Part shown: piece by piece, positions 9,881-21,578 of the stretch
Layout: the number at the start of each line of letters is the position of its first letter
Position numbering within the stretch: the first letter of the stretch is position 1
Source of the DNA: Orientallactaga sibirica
Lineage: Eukaryota > Chordata > Mammalia > Rodentia > Dipodidae
DNA: 64,000 bases
Assembly (NCBI GenBank): GCA_036365145.1
Contig: JAEOAD010000055.1
Coordinates: 496,001-560,000, forward strand
Reading direction: 5' to 3'
Program-made: the position numbers and the translations under genes
Notes under the pieces: generated by a model
What the model was told of the DNA's origin: nothing
The model's input: the letters and a program-made list of their open reading frames with translations, nothing else
The model's database searches: none

Positions 9881-10486
9881 TTAAAAATCATGTGTCACTA
9901 TGATAACCCTTTTTCTAAAAAAAGAAAAGAAAAACAAACAAAATTTTCCTGTCATCTCTGAAATAAATATGATCATGTGATCAGTTTTGGCCAATGGAAT
10001 GTGAGAAAGCAGAATGTGTGCTATATTTAGGACTAGCCCAACAGACCTCCTTTCTCACAATCCTTTCCCTACTCTTTGCAATTAGTTCTTTTGCTAACTA
10101 GATGCAGGGAATCCATGGGGAGAACTCAAAGTCATAAAGGAGATTAATCTTCAAGAACAGAAGCCTGGATTGCTGAATACATGGAAAGCCGCTCACCAAA
10201 TTCTGCCAAAAAATTTGTGAGAAATTTTTTTCTGTTAGTAACCCGTTGGTTAAAGCAATTAGCCTATTATGATAAACAAGGACTATTTGCTGGTGAGAGT
10301 ACATTTGTAACTGTTTCTAGATCTGTACTATTGATACATTCAGAGCCTGCTACAATTCTGAACATCACCTCTGTATGAATCAGTGGGAATATTTTGGTAG
10401 ATAAATTAGAAAAAGGAACTCCCTCTGGGAGGATACAACTCCACTGCAGTAAGGTAACCATACTTTTTTGTGAAGAAAGGGAGCCT
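9881..10486. other. Unique or ancient-repeat intron DNA
   Basis: ttggccaatggaatgtgaga recalls an old mammalian interspersed repeat, but I cannot name the family. Open frames on both strands are short and unrecognised. Confidence 0.45.
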
Positions 10487-10656
10487 TTTTTTTTTTCTTT
10501 TTCTTTTCTTTCTTTCTTTTGAGGTAGGGTCTCACTCTAGCCTAGGCTGACCTGGAACTCACTATATAGTTTCAGGGTGGCCTCGAACTCACAGTGATCC
10601 TCCCACCTCTGCCTCCCAAGTGCTGGGATGAAAGGTGTGCGCCACCACACCCAGCC
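10487..10656 (-). repeat. B1 SINE
   Basis: T and CTTT run, gaggtagggtctcactctag, ending caccacacccagc. Confidence 0.92.
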
Positions 10657-10789
10657 ATGGATCCTTCTCTTGAAAGAACTGTAAGTTAAGTGTTCAGCTT
10701 GACAAGATAAGCCAAGACTGGTTTTCTTTAAAGTTTCTATTTTATGTGCCATTTTAGACAAATCATGATAAAACATATTAAATTTTATG

Positions 10790-10790
10790 C

Positions 10791-10821
<31 letters not shown>

Positions 10822-10843
10822 TATATATACACACACACAGCAA
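10790..10843. repeat. (AT)n/(AC)n microsatellite
   Basis: Alternating TA and CA dinucleotides. Confidence 0.95.
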
Positions 10844-10849
10844 AATTTT

Positions 10850-11065
10850 TTTGAGAGAGACAGAGAAGCAGAGAAAGAGAAGAGGCAGAGAGAGAGAATG
10901 GGCACGCCAGTGGCCTCTCAGCCGTTGTGAACAAACTCCCGACACGTGTGCCTCCTTGTAAGTGCAGCATTGTGCCCTGGCTAACTGTGGGACCTGGAGA
11001 ATTGAACGTTCACTCTTAGGCTTGGCAGGCAGGCGCCTTAACTGCCAAGCCATCTTTACAGCCCC
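10850..11065 (-). repeat. tRNA-derived SINE (CTCF-motif subfamily, decayed motif)
   Basis: Reversed copy with gtgtgcctccttgtaagtgc where the subfamily carries its CTCF-like core. It ends catctttacagcccc. Confidence 0.85.
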
Positions 11066-11115
11066 ACAGCAATTTTTTAAAGCACAGAACAAAAAAAAAA
11101 AAAAAAAAGATTCAT

Positions 11116-11259
11116 GGGCTGGAGAGATGGCTTGAGGTGAAGGCACTTGCCTGCAAAGCCTAACGTCCTGAGTTTGATTCCCTAGTACCCATGTAATGCC
11201 AGATGCACAAAGTGATGCATGTGTCTGGAGTTCATCTGGCATGCCCAGTCTCTCTCTCT
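11116..11259 (+). repeat. tRNA-derived SINE without A tail
   Basis: Normal head and B box. The CT run passes straight into a B1 at 11260, so no tail of its own is left. Confidence 0.88.
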
Positions 11260-11423
11260 GCCAGGTATGGTGGCACACACCTTTAATTCCAGCACTTGGG
11301 AGGTAGAGGTAGGAGACGATTGCTGTGAATTTGAGGCCAGCTTGAGACTACATAATGAATTCCAGGTCAACCTATAATATAGTGAGATATAGTGAGATCC
11401 TACCTCAAAAAAAAAAAAAAAAA
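11260..11423 (+). repeat. B1 SINE fused to the preceding SINE
   Basis: gccaggtatggtggcacaca follows the CT run directly. The same fusion and head variant recur at 46322-46632. Confidence 0.9.
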
Positions 11424-11512
11424 GGTTCAGAGAAGTCTATTTTGGGTCTATGGTACAGTGCTTGCTTAGCATGTGCAATGCTTTCAATCCAGAACCTAAA
11501 AACAAAAACTGT

Positions 11513-11514
<2 letters not shown>

Positions 11515-11547
<33 letters not shown>

Positions 11548-11690
11548 GTTTTTCGAGGTAGGGTCTCACTCTGGCTCAGGCTGACCTGGAATTCACTATG
11601 TAGTCTCAGGGTGGCCTCGAACTCCCGGCAATCCTCCTACCTCTGCCTACCGAGTGCTGGGATTAAAGGCGTGCGCCACCACGCCCGGCT
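11515..11690 (-). repeat. B1 SINE
   Basis: A run of about 32 T, then ggtttttcgaggtagggtct, ending cacgcccggct. A young-looking copy. Confidence 0.93.
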
Positions 11691-11858
11691 CTTTTTTTTT
11701 TTTTTTTTTTTTTTTTGGTTTTTCGAGGTAGGGCTCACTCTAGGCCAGGCTGACCTAGAATTCACTAAGTAGTCTCAGGGTGGCCTCAAACTCACAATGA
11801 TCCTCCTACCTCTACCTCCCAAATGCTAGGATTAAAGGCATGCGCCACCACTCCCGAC
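11691..11858 (-). repeat. B1 SINE stacked on the preceding copy
   Basis: Second reversed B1 directly after the first. ctgtcct lies on both outer sides. Confidence 0.92.
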
Positions 11859-11961
11859 TCTGTCCTCTATTTTTACTTAACTTTTAGGGAGTGAAATTGT
11901 TTCCATACCAACAAATTTTAAGAAACCCACATTAAAAATAATAATAGTAATAATAATGATA

Positions 11962-12155
11962 GGCTGGAGAGATGGCTTAGCATTAAAGGCACTTGCCTAC
12001 AAAGCCAAAGGACCCAGGTTTGATTTCTCAGTACTCATATAAAGCCAGATGCACAAAGTGACATATGCATCCAGAGTACATTTGCAATGGCTAGAGGTCC
12101 TGGTGTGCCCATTCTCTCTATGTTCTTCTTTCTCTCTTTCAAATAAATAAAAATA
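11962..12155 (+). repeat. tRNA-derived SINE
   Basis: ggctggagagatggcttagc head, B box ggtttgatttc, tail aaataaataaaaataa. Confidence 0.9.
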
Positions 12156-12403
12156 ACTATATAAAAATTAAGTAAATATTATTTTTCATATAGTAAGTAA
12201 AATCCACTGCTAATAATGTACAATAATTCTTTTCACTGTTACTAATTTAAAACTATGTCAAGCATCTGGACACTATAAAAATCAAAGCTACAGAGATTAC
12301 TATGCAGGATAGTGGAAGGAATTCCTACCTGACCAAAACCTACCTACCTGCTCAAGAAAACCTTTTTAGGAGCACAGATTGCCCATCTGAATATAAAGTT
12401 ATG

Positions 12404-12590
12404 AGGGCTAGAGAGATGGCTCAGCATTTAAGATGCTTGCCTGCAGAGCCTAACAATTTGGGTTAAATTCCCCAGTACCCATGTAAAACCAGATGCACAA
12501 AGTGGCATATGCATCTGGAGTTCATTTAAAGCAGCTAGAGGCCCTGGTGTGACCATTCTCTCTCTCCTTGTAAACAAATAAAAATATTAA
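12404..12590 (+). repeat. tRNA-derived SINE
   Basis: gggctagagagatggctcag head. Flanks resemble each other (gttatgag / gttataatgag). Confidence 0.9.
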
Positions 12591-12925
12591 AAAGAGTTAT
12601 AATGAGTTTCATTCGTTACAAATGTCCTCAATGATGTCTACCCAATGATGAATTACAGTTCTAAGAGTTAAAACGAGACTATGAAGTGAATATATACAGC
12701 GACTAGATAGAGCAGTAACTGCATATGTCATTGCATTCTTACATTCCACTTAAAGTTCTATGATCACTGTTCTACTTATCACTGTTGAATTAATCATTTT
12801 TTAAGAAAACATTACCATCAGTATTTCTGAAGTCTACCAATCTCCTTTAGTAGAATTCAAACTCTATTCACCACAAATTGAGTATGTATATACTAGAGGT
12901 AAAATATTAAGATTAGGTAGAGAAG
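12591..12925. other. Unique intron DNA
   Basis: AT-rich, with no repeat, coding or structural signal that I recognise. Confidence 0.6.
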
Positions 12926-13018
12926 CAAGGCCTGGTGGTACAAACCTGTAAGCCCAGTACTCAGAAAGCTGAGGTAGGGAATCATGAATTCAAGGCCAGC
13001 CTGGGCTAGGGTCTCAAA
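12926..13018 (+). repeat. B1 SINE, truncated
   Basis: The B1 body stops at cctgggctagggtctcaaac without an A tail. Confidence 0.75.
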
Positions 13019-13051
13019 CATTCTATACTACCATGTATGGCCAATCCTACC

Positions 13052-13149
13052 TTCTTTTTCTTTTCTTTTCTTTTCTTTTCCCTTCCCTCTCCTTTTTTGT
13101 CTTTTCCCTTTCTTTCCTCTTTCATTTCCCTCCCTTTCTTCTATCTTTC
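13052..13149. repeat. Pyrimidine-rich (TTTTC)n tract
   Basis: CT-only tract continuing the T run of the reversed B1 that follows. Confidence 0.9.
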
Positions 13150-13292
13150 TTTTTTTTCAAGGTAGGGTCTCATTGTATCCCAGACTGACCTGGAACTCAC
13201 TTGAAGTCTCAGGCTGGCCTTGAACTCATGATGATCCTCCTACCTCTGCCTCCCGAGTGCTGGGAATAAAGGTATGTGACACCACATCTGGC
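13150..13292 (-). repeat. B1 SINE
   Basis: caaggtagggtctcattgta to caccacatctggc. Confidence 0.9.
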
Positions 13293-13365
13293 TTTTTTTT
13301 TTTAATTTTACCAAATTCATTTTTATTGTTTATACATAGGAAAGAGGATCCTAGCAAAAGAGAAC

Positions 13366-13391
13366 AACAACAACAACAACAACAACAACAA
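13366..13391. repeat. (ACA)n microsatellite
   Basis: Nine near-perfect ACA units. Confidence 0.95.
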
Positions 13392-13684
13392 AATGAGCCA
13401 AGTATTGCCAAGGAAAGGTCTGCTCCTAAGCACCATTTCTACAGTAGGTCAGCACACAGGAGAGAAACCACGTGCAATAAGCAATAAGACCCACTGCCAC
13501 AAAAGGAAATGAGAAGGTCTGAGAAATGTGCCCTAAATAATTTCTATAGTCATTGCTAGTGTTCACTTCTGCAGGATTCTAAACTAGTTTCAAGGCAAAC
13601 AAAATCAACTGTTGACAGACATGGTGATAGAAAATTATTACGCCCTGACAGTTTCTTAAGATTATTTGCTATGAAAAAGATAAA
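13392..13684. other. Unique intron DNA
   Basis: No repeat or coding feature recognised. Confidence 0.6.
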
Positions 13685-13841
13685 GACAGGTAAGGTAGCA
13701 CATGCCTTTAATCCCAGCACATGGGAGGCAGAAGTAAGAGGATCTCTGTGAGTTCCAGGCCATCCTGAGACTACATAGTGAATCCTAAGTCAGCCTGGGC
13801 TACAGTGAGACCCTACCTTGAAAAATAAAAGAAAAAAAAAA
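13685..13841 (+). repeat. B1 SINE
   Basis: gacaggtaaggtagcacatg head, with a GA-containing A tail. Confidence 0.9.
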
Positions 13842-14068
13842 CTGGAGAGATGGCTTAGTGGTTAAGCACTTGCCTGTGAAGCCTAAAGACCCCAGTTTGA
13901 GGATCAATTCCCTAGTACCCACATAAGTCAGATGCACTAGGTGGAGTTCGTTTGCAGTGGATGGAGGCCCTGATGCGCCCATTCTTTCTCTCTCTGCCTC
14001 TTTCTCTATCTGTCTGTAACTCTCAAATAAATAAATAAAATAAATAAAATAAAATAAAATAAAAAAGA
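13842..14068 (+). repeat. tRNA-derived SINE
   Basis: It begins right at the B1 tail. Its (AAAAT)n tail forms the outer edge of the inverted arm. Confidence 0.9.
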
Positions 14069-14330
14069 AACAAAATTTAGTCATGGCTACTGCTTGCCTT
14101 AATTCAGCAGTTCCTTAATCCAATCCCAGGGATAGTTCTGATTGTGCTTCTTCATTTAAAAAAAGTAAGTAGCTGGGTATGGTGGCGCACACCTTTAATC
14201 CCAGCACTCAGGAGGCAGAGGTAGAAGGATCGCCGTGAATTCGAGGCCACCCTGAGACTACATAGTGAATTCCACGTTAGCCTGGACCAGAGTGAAGAGA
14301 CCCTACCTCAAAAAAACAAAAAAGAAGAAG
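14035..14330 (+). repeat. Inverted repeat, left arm (about 300 bp)
   Basis: 14067-14160 matches the reverse complement of 22464-22558 with about 3 differences in 95 bases. The arm continues through a SINE tail on one side and a B1 on the other. The partner is 22278-22600. Confidence 0.85.
14171..14322 (+). repeat. B1 SINE
   Basis: Follows aaagtaagtag (14162-14172), which recurs at 14623-14633 beyond the next SINE. It is the B1 with the 11-bp TSD and the next SINE sits in its tail. Confidence 0.92.
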
Positions 14331-14612
14331 GGCTGGAGAGATGGCTTAGTGGTTAAGGCGCCTGCCTGCTAAGCCTAAGAACCCGGTTCCAATCTCCAGG
14401 TCCCACGTTTAGCCAGATGCAAAGTGACACAAGGGCCCAATGCTGCTCTTGACCACAAGGGGGAGCACACATCTGGATTTCGTTCACAGCAGCTGAGAGA
14501 CTGCTGTCGTGCCCATCTCTGTCTATCTCCCTCTCCCTCTCTGTCTGTCTCTCTCTGTGTCTCTCTCCAAAAATAAATAAAATAATAAAAAAATTTTTTT
14601 AAAAGAGAAGAA
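14331..14612 (+). repeat. tRNA-derived SINE, CTCF-motif subfamily
   Basis: Inserted in the B1 A tail (aaaaagaagaag on both sides). Its motif at 14450-14468 has an extra A (ggggga-gc), which weakens it. Confidence 0.9.
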
Positions 14613-14633
14613 AAAGAAGAAGAAAGTAAGTAG

Positions 14634-15812
14634 AAGAACAGATTAATGGGAGTGAAAAGGCCTAAGTGAGGTCAGGGGAAGAGACTGAGTAAAGGAATGG
14701 TGGAGAGAGGGCTACACAAAATCCAAGAGGATATAAATAAGTCATATGGAACCCTACTTTTCTGGACAATGGAATACTCAGAAGCCATAGATTGTTACTA
14801 GAAAATTTTCAGTGCCAGGGATGGGATACCTTCCAGTGAGTTATTGGCCAGGGAGGTCACAGATACCCCCAAAACATTATAGACCATTGCCGAGGCCCTT
14901 GGTTTCCCACCAGAAATAGATGGTAAGACCCTATTGCTGAAGACTCAACATATTTGGGCCGCAAGGTCACTGAGAAATTCTGCTGGAGCTGAGCTGAAAA
15001 CCTCCTCCATGTGGACCAGCTGAAAGAAGGCTGGAAAAAGCTACGCTGCATGCAGTTCAATGGGAGAGAGAGAGATCACCAGTGGAGATACTCAACAGTG
15101 AACATTGAAAGCTTTAAATTTGGCCAGCCAGGCCAAATGAGCCAAAGGGTGCAATAATGGCATGTCTGTTATGGGGGAAACCAACTGCTTTCTAATTGGA
15201 CTGGAGGCCTGCTCCATGGGAGGATACATTCCTGATACTGAAAATCTACAACAGGGGTAGTCATGAGCCCTAAGGGTGTAATGCTGCTGGTGTCTGGCTA
15301 AATGTATATTATAAGCTCACCAAACTGCCCAGTAAGCACTTCTCTTAATGTCCACACCCATATACTAATGCTACTCTCACTTTTGGTTAGAGAAGCGACC
15401 TTCAGATGACTGATTCAGAAGGCACCATGGTGCTGAGAAGAAGTGACAGAGGAGTGCTCAGCACTGAAACATCTCAAACACACCTTCCAAGGCTCAGGGT
15501 CCATTGCGGAAGACAAGGCAAAAGAATGTAAGAGCCAAAGGAATGGTAGGACTCCTTATAACATGCTCCTCCAGACACAAAATGTCCTGGATATCCATGA
15601 CCTCACAGTGCCTGACACTACCTACACAAGACCATCATAATAGAAAGAAATGATCATGATATCAAAATGAAAAGAGAGCCTGATTGAGAGGGGGAGGGGA
15701 TATGATAGAGAGTGGAGTTTAAAAGGGAAAAGTGGAGGGACGGAGGGAAGTACCATGGGATATTGTCTATAATTAAGGAAGTTGTCAATAAAAAATAAAT
15801 AAATTAAAAAGT
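14634..15812 (+). mobile_element. L1 3' UTR (rodent Lx-like), to its A tail
   Basis: gggataccttccagtgagtt and ggttagagaagcgacc belong to a family seen again at 17.2, 18.1, 20.6, 25.5, 37.8 and 60.5 kb. It ends gttgtcaataaaaaataaat. I recognise it as the long 3' UTR of rodent L1 elements of Lx type. It is not coding. Confidence 0.8.
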
Positions 15813-16070
15813 GACAATACAGTCACTGCCAAAGATAATCCAAAAAGAAGTTCTAAGATAAAGTATTATGCCATGCTATAATCTAAAAACTATTCCATGA
15901 TTTCTAGCATAAATGGAATCAGTGTGACACCAACAATATTTGCAAGATTATGACTGTCAAAATTATTTAAAACATACTGATATTTTAATAGTGTGCAAAG
16001 AACTATATCCCTCAATTCACTAAATAAATTTTAATCACTATATATACAAATGATCCTAAGCTAATGACTT
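15813..16070. other. Unique intron DNA
   Basis: No feature seen. Present twice because of duplication B. Confidence 0.6.
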
Positions 16071-16238
16071 CTTTTTTGTTTGTTTGTTTTTGTTTGTTTG
16101 TTTTATGAGGTAGGGTCTCACTAATTAGCCCAACTAACCTGGAATTTACTCTGTATTCTCAGAGTGGTCTTGAACTCATGACGATCCTAAGTCTGCCTCC
16201 CAAGTGCTGGGATTAAAGGCATGCGCCATCACGAAAGG
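16071..16238 (-). repeat. B1 SINE with odd bases
   Basis: Where the duplicate at 19524 reads tttcgaggtagg and cacgcccggc, this copy reads tttatgaggtagg and cacgaaaggtgc. Confidence 0.88.
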
Positions 16239-16339
16239 TGCTAACTTCTTTATCTTATGTAAGCTTAGCAATAACTGAGTTATTTATTAACCCATTATGT
16301 AGATAAGCAGATGGTTTAAATAATCTATGTAGGGTGATT

Positions 16340-16747
16340 ATGTTAACAAATGGATGGGCAATGAAGATGTAGTCCATTTACACAAAAGAATTTTACTTAG
16401 CTATAAAAAATTATGAAATTTAAAGGAAAATAGATGGATCTGAAGAAGGTTATACTAAGTGAGGTAACCCAGGCTCAGAAAGTCCAATGTTACATATTCC
16501 CTCTCCTATGTGGATCTCAAATGTTTAGATTTGTATCTGAGGTGAAATGAAAGTCAGTAGTAGTAGAGACCAGGAAGCTAGAAAAGGCCTATGAGGAAAG
16601 GAGTTGGTGGGAAGAGCTTAGGGGAGAATATAGTAGCATATGTAAGTAGAGGGCATGAATACTAGGGGTGAAATGGTCTAAGTGGAATCAGGTGAGGAGA
16701 TGGAAGAGAGAGAGGGTTGAGAGGGGGTAATCAAAATTAAAGACATT
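16340..16747 (+). mobile_element. L1 ORF2 end / 3' UTR start
   Basis: ggttatactaagtgaggtaa, then cccaggctcagaaagtcc and ccctctcctatgtgg, is the well-known L1 3' region. It continues after the SINEs at 17201. Confidence 0.8.
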
Positions 16748-16889
16748 GCTGGGCATGGTGGTGCACGCCTTTAATCCCAACATTTGGTAGGCAGAGGTAG
16801 GAGGGTCACTGTGAGTTTAAGGCCACCCCTGAGACTAAAGAGTGAATTCCAGGTCAGCCTAAGCTAGAGTGAGACCCTTCCTTGAAAAA

Positions 16890-16921
<32 letters not shown>

Positions 16922-16922
16922 A
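16748..16922 (+). repeat. B1 SINE
   Basis: gctgggcatggtggtgcacg head and (AAAAC)n tail. Confidence 0.92.
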
Positions 16923-16992
16923 TAAATTAAAGATGTTATGAATAAACCCTATAGAAAGCTACTTCTTTGCAAGTTAACAGTATATATGTTGA

Positions 16993-17189
16993 GGGCTGGA
17001 GAGATGGCTCAGCAGTTAAAGCACTTGCTTGCAAAGCCTGATGACCTGTGTTTGATTCCCCAGTACCCATGTAAAAGCCAGATGTACAAAGCAGTACATG
17101 GGTCTGGAGTTCACTTGCAGTGGCTGGTGGCCCTGGTGTGCCCCGTTTTTTTTTTCTCTCCCTTTCTCTCTCCTTGCAAATAAATAAAT
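16993..17189 (+). repeat. tRNA-derived SINE
   Basis: Flanked by agtatatatgtt at about 16979 and 17190. Confidence 0.93.
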
Positions 17190-17200
17190 AGTATATATGT

Positions 17201-17959
17201 TTAAAAGAGAAATTCTGGGCAGAACTACCCAGTGGGGATGAATAATGCTGTGCCCAGAAGCTATAGATTGTTACAAGAATATTTTAGTGCCAGGGGTAGA
17301 ATACCATCCAGTAAGTTGTTGGTTAGGGAGGCCTTCAATGCCCCCCAAACATTACAGGCTATTGCCAATACTCTTAGCATCCCACCAGAACTAGATGGTA
17401 AGACCCTACTGCTGAAGACTCCACATGCTTGGTCTACAGGTCATGGAGAAATCAAGCTGGAGCTGAGCTGGAACCTCCTCTCTATTGACTAAATGCCAGG
17501 ATGCTAGAAAGCTATGCAGTCTTTTGGGGGAATTAAGTCATCAACGGTCTAACCAGCAGTAGATCCTGTAAGATTTATGGCTGGACAGCTAGGCCAAATG
17601 TGTCAACTGGTGCAATGATGGCATGTCTGTTATGGGGGAAACAAACGGCTAACTGGACTTAAAGCCCACTCCATGAGAGAGGATTCATGCCTGGTACTGA
17701 AAACCCAGTCAAAAGCCTATGGCTGGGAGGATGTCTGGCTAAATGGATATAATAAGCCCACCAAATTGTCCTCCTGAATACTTATGTTTATGGCCATACA
17801 TTAATGCTACTCTCACTTTTTGTTAAAGCTTCTCTTTTCAGATGGCTGTGATCACTGGGGAGACTCAAAAACTTGTCAAATTGTCGGGAAAAGTGACAGT
17901 GGTATGTTTAGCACTAAGACATCTCTATCACACCCTCCAAGGCTCAGGACTATTGCAGA
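17201..17959 (+). mobile_element. L1 3' UTR, cut by the duplication join
   Basis: ttctgggcagaactacccag, then gggatgaataatgctgtgcc, to ggctcaggactattgc. The continuation is found only after unit 2, at 21405-21840. Confidence 0.82.
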
Positions 17960-18086
17960 CTGCTGTCGTGCCCATCTCTGTCTATCTCCCTCCCTCTCTG
18001 TCTGTCTCTCTCTGTGTCTCTCTCCAAAAATAAATAAAATAATAAAAATTTTTTTAAAAAGAGAAGAAAAAGAAGAAGAAAGTAAG

Positions 18087-19266
18087 TAGAAGAACAGATT
18101 AATGGGAGTGAAAAGGCCTAAGTGAGGTCAGGGGAAGAGACTGAGTAAAGGAATGGTGGAGAGAGGGCTACACAAAATCCAAGAGGATATAAATAAGTCA
18201 TATGGAACCCTACTTTTCTGGACAATGGAATACTCAGAAGCCATAGATTGTTACTAGAAAATTTTCAGTGCCAGGGATGGGATACCTTCCAGTGAGTTAT
18301 TGGCCAGGGAGGTCACAGATACCCCCAAAACATTATAGACCATTGCCGAGGCCCTTGGTTTCCCACCAGAAATAGATGGTAAGACCCTATTGCTGAAGAC
18401 TCAACATATTTGGGCCGCAAGGTCACTGAGAAATTCTGCTGGAGCTGAGCTGAAAACCTCCTCCATGTGGACCAGCTGACAGAAGGTTGGAAAAAGCTAC
18501 GCTGCATGCAGTTCAATGGGAGAGAGAGAGATCACCAGTGGAGATACTCAACAGTGAACATTGAAAGCTTTAAATTTGGCCAGCCAGGCCAAATGAGCCA
18601 AAGGGTGCAATAATGGCATGTCTGTTATGGGGGAAACCAACTGCTTTCTAATTGGACTGGAGGCCTGCTCCATGGGAGGGGATACATTCCTGATACTGAA
18701 AATCTACGACAGGGGTAGTCATGAGCCCTAAGGGTGTAATGCTGCTGGTGTCTGGCTAAATGTATATTATAAGCTCACCAAACTGCCCAGTAAGCACTTC
18801 TCTTAATGTCCACACCCATATACTAATGCTACTCTCACTTTTGGTTAGAGAAGCGACCTTGGGATGACTCGGAAGGCACCATGGTGCTGAGAAGAAGTGA
18901 CAGAGGAGTGCTCAGCACTGAAACATCTCAAACACACCTTCCAAGGCTCAGGGTCCATTGCGGAAGACAGGGCAAAAGAATGTAAGAGCCAAAGGAATGG
19001 TAGGACTCCTTATAACATGCTCCTCCAGACACAAAATGTCCTGGATATCCATGACCTCACAGTGCCTGACACTACCTACACAAGACCATCATAATACAAA
19101 GAAATGATCATGATATCAAAATGAAAAGAGAGCCTGATTGAGAGGGGGAGGGGATATGATAGAGAGTGGAGTTTAAAAGGGAAAAGTGGAGGGACGGAGG
19201 GAAGTACCATGGGATATTGTCTATAATTAAGGAAGTTGTCAATAAAAAATAAATAAATTAAAAAGT
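18087..19266 (+). mobile_element. L1 3' UTR (duplicate of 14634-15812)
   Basis: Nearly identical to unit 1. Differences include gctgacagaaggttgg for gctgaaagaaggctgg. Confidence 0.8.
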
Positions 19267-19523
19267 GACAATACAGTCACTTCCAAAGATAATCCAAAAA
19301 GAAGTTCTAAGATAAAGTATTATGCCATGCTATAATCTAAAAACTATTCCATGATTTCTAGCATAAATGGAATCAGTGTGACACCAACAATATTTGCAAG
19401 ATTATGACTGTCAAAATTATTTAAAACATACTGATATTTTAATAGTGTGCAAAGAACTATATCCCTCAATTCACTAATAAATTTTAATCACTATATATAC
19501 AAATGATCCTAAGCTAATGACTT

Positions 19524-19681
19524 CTTTTTTTGTTTGTTTGTTTGTTTTTCGAGGTAGGGTCTCACTGTAGCCCAACTAACCTGGAATTTACTCTGTATTC
19601 TCAGAGTGGTCTTGAACTCATGACGATCCTAAGTCTGCCTCCCAAGTGCTGGGATTAAAGGCATGCGCCATCACGCCCGGC
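19524..19681 (-). repeat. B1 SINE
   Basis: Unit-2 copy of 16071-16238 with normal ends (tttttcgaggtagg, cacgcccggc). Confidence 0.92.
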
Positions 19682-19784
19682 TAACTTCTTTATCTTATGT
19701 AAGCTTAGCAATAACTGAGTTATTTATTAACCCATTATGTAGATAAGCAGATGGTTTAAATAATCTATGTAGGGTGATTATGTT

Positions 19785-20188
19785 AACAAATGGATGGGCA
19801 ATGAAGATGTAGTCCATTTACACAAAAGAATTTTACTTAGCTATAAAAAATTATGAAATTTAAAGGAAAATAGATGGATCTGAAGAAGGTTATACTAAGT
19901 GAGGTAACCCAGGCTCAGAAAGTCCAATGTTACATATTCCCTCTCCTATGTGGATCTCAAATGTTTAGATTTGTATCTGAGGTGAAGTGAAAGTCAGTAG
20001 TAGTAGAGACCAGGAAGCTAGAAAAGGCCTATGAGGAAAGGAGTTGGTGGGAAGAGCTTAGGGGAGAATATAGTAGCTATGTAAGTAGAGGGGCATGAAT
20101 ACTAGGGGTGAAATGGTCTAAGTGGAATCAGGTGAGGAGATGGAAGAGAGACAGGGTTGAGAGGGGGGTAATCAAAATTAAAGACATT
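19785..20188 (+). mobile_element. L1 ORF2 end / 3' UTR start (duplicate)
   Basis: Copy of 16340-16747. Confidence 0.8.
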
Positions 20189-20360
20189 GCTGGGCCTGGT
20201 GGTGCACGCCTTTAATCCCAACATTTGGTAGGCAGAGGTAGGAGGGTCACTGTGAGTTTAAGGCCACCCTGAGACTAAAGAGTGAATTCCAGGTCAGCCT
20301 AAGCTAGAGTGAGACCCTTCCTTGAAAAAAAATAAAACAAAACAAAACAAAAAAAAAATA
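20189..20360 (+). repeat. B1 SINE
   Basis: Copy of 16748-16922. Confidence 0.92.
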
Positions 20361-20428
20361 AATTAAAGATGTTATGAATAAACCCTATAGAAAGCTACTT
20401 CTTTGCAAGTTAACAGTATATATGTTGA

Positions 20429-20630
20429 GGGCTGGAGAGATGGCTCAGCAGTTAAAGCACTTGCTTGCAAAGCCTGATGACCTGTGTTTGATTCCCCAGT
20501 ACCCATGTAAAAGCCAGATGTACAAAGCAGTACATGGGTCTGGAGTTCACTTGCAGTGGCTGGTGGCCCTGGTGTGCCCCGTTTTTTTTTTTTCTCTCTC
20601 CTTTCTCTCTCTCCTTGCAAATAAATAAAT
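20429..20630 (+). repeat. tRNA-derived SINE
   Basis: Copy of 16993-17189. Confidence 0.92.
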
Positions 20631-21500
20631 AGTATATATGTTTAAAAGAGAAATTCTGGGCAGAACTACCCAGTGGGGATGAATAATGCTGTGCCCAGAA
20701 GCTATAGATTGTTACAAGAATATTTTAGTGCCAGGGGTAGAATACCATCCAGTTAGTTGTTGGTTAGGGAGGCCTTCAATGCCCCCCAAACATTACAGGC
20801 TATTGCCAATACTCTTAGCATCCCACCAGAACTAGATGGTAAGACCCTACTGCTGAAGACTCCACATGCTTGGTCTACAGGTCATGGAGAAATCAAGCTG
20901 GAGCTGAGCTGGAACCTCCTCTCTATTGACTAAATGCCAGGATGCTAGAAAGCTATGCAGTCTTTTGGGGGAATTAAGTCATCAACGGTCTAACCAGCAG
21001 TAGATCCTGTAAGATTTATGGCTGGACAGCTAGGCCAAATGTGTCAACTGGTGCAATGATGGCATGTCTGTTATGGGGGAAACAAACTGCTAACTGGACT
21101 TAAAGCCCACTCCATGAGAGAGGATTCATGCCTGGTACTGAAAACCTAGTCAAAAGCCTATGGCTGGGGAGGATGTCTGGCTAAATGGATATAATAAGCC
21201 CACCAAATTGTCCTCTGAATACTTATGTTTATGGCCATACATTAATGCTACTCTCACTTTTTGTTAAAGAAGCTTCTCTTTTCAGATGGCTGTGATCACT
21301 GGGGAGACTCAAAACTTGTCAAATTGCCGGGGAAAAGTGACAGTGGTATGTTTAGCACTAAGACATCTCTATCACACCCTCCAAGGCTCAGGGACTATTG
21401 CAGAAGAGGTGTCACAAAGAATGTCAGAGCCAAAAGTAGGTAAAGAGTGCTTTACAATGCTGTCTTCCTGACACAAAGTGCTCATGGCATTCATGACCTC

Positions 21501-21570
21501 ATAGGACTTGACACCACCTACACAAGCCCTGTATAACAGGAAGGGAAAAAAGGATGACATCAAAATAGAA
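21501..21570 (+). repeat. Inverted repeat within L1 3' UTR, left arm
   Basis: The 70 bases match the reverse complement of 22057-22126 with one mismatch. Confidence 0.9.
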
Positions 21571-21578
21571 GGGACTAG

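Larger units (their letters stand above)
14501..17959 (+). repeat. Tandem duplication B, unit 1 (3459 bp)
   Basis: Repeated directly at 17960-21404. It contains two L1 3'-UTR segments, two B1s and a tRNA-derived SINE. Both unit edges share AGA (14498-14500, 17957-17959, 21402-21404), a 3-bp microhomology at the join. Confidence 0.95.
17960..21404 (+). repeat. Tandem duplication B, unit 2 (3445 bp)
   Basis: Direct copy of 14501-17959 with only scattered substitutions and small indels. It starts inside the CT run of the CTCF-type SINE. Confidence 0.95.

Noticed and set aside
10778..11278. 166-codon minus-strand open frame
   Set aside because: It is made of two SINEs and a TA/CA microsatellite.
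14860..15060. Duplicate minus-strand 67-codon frames at 14857-15060 and 18313-18516 as a duplicated gene
   Set aside because: Both lie in L1 3' UTR, antisense, and are identical only because of the tandem duplication.
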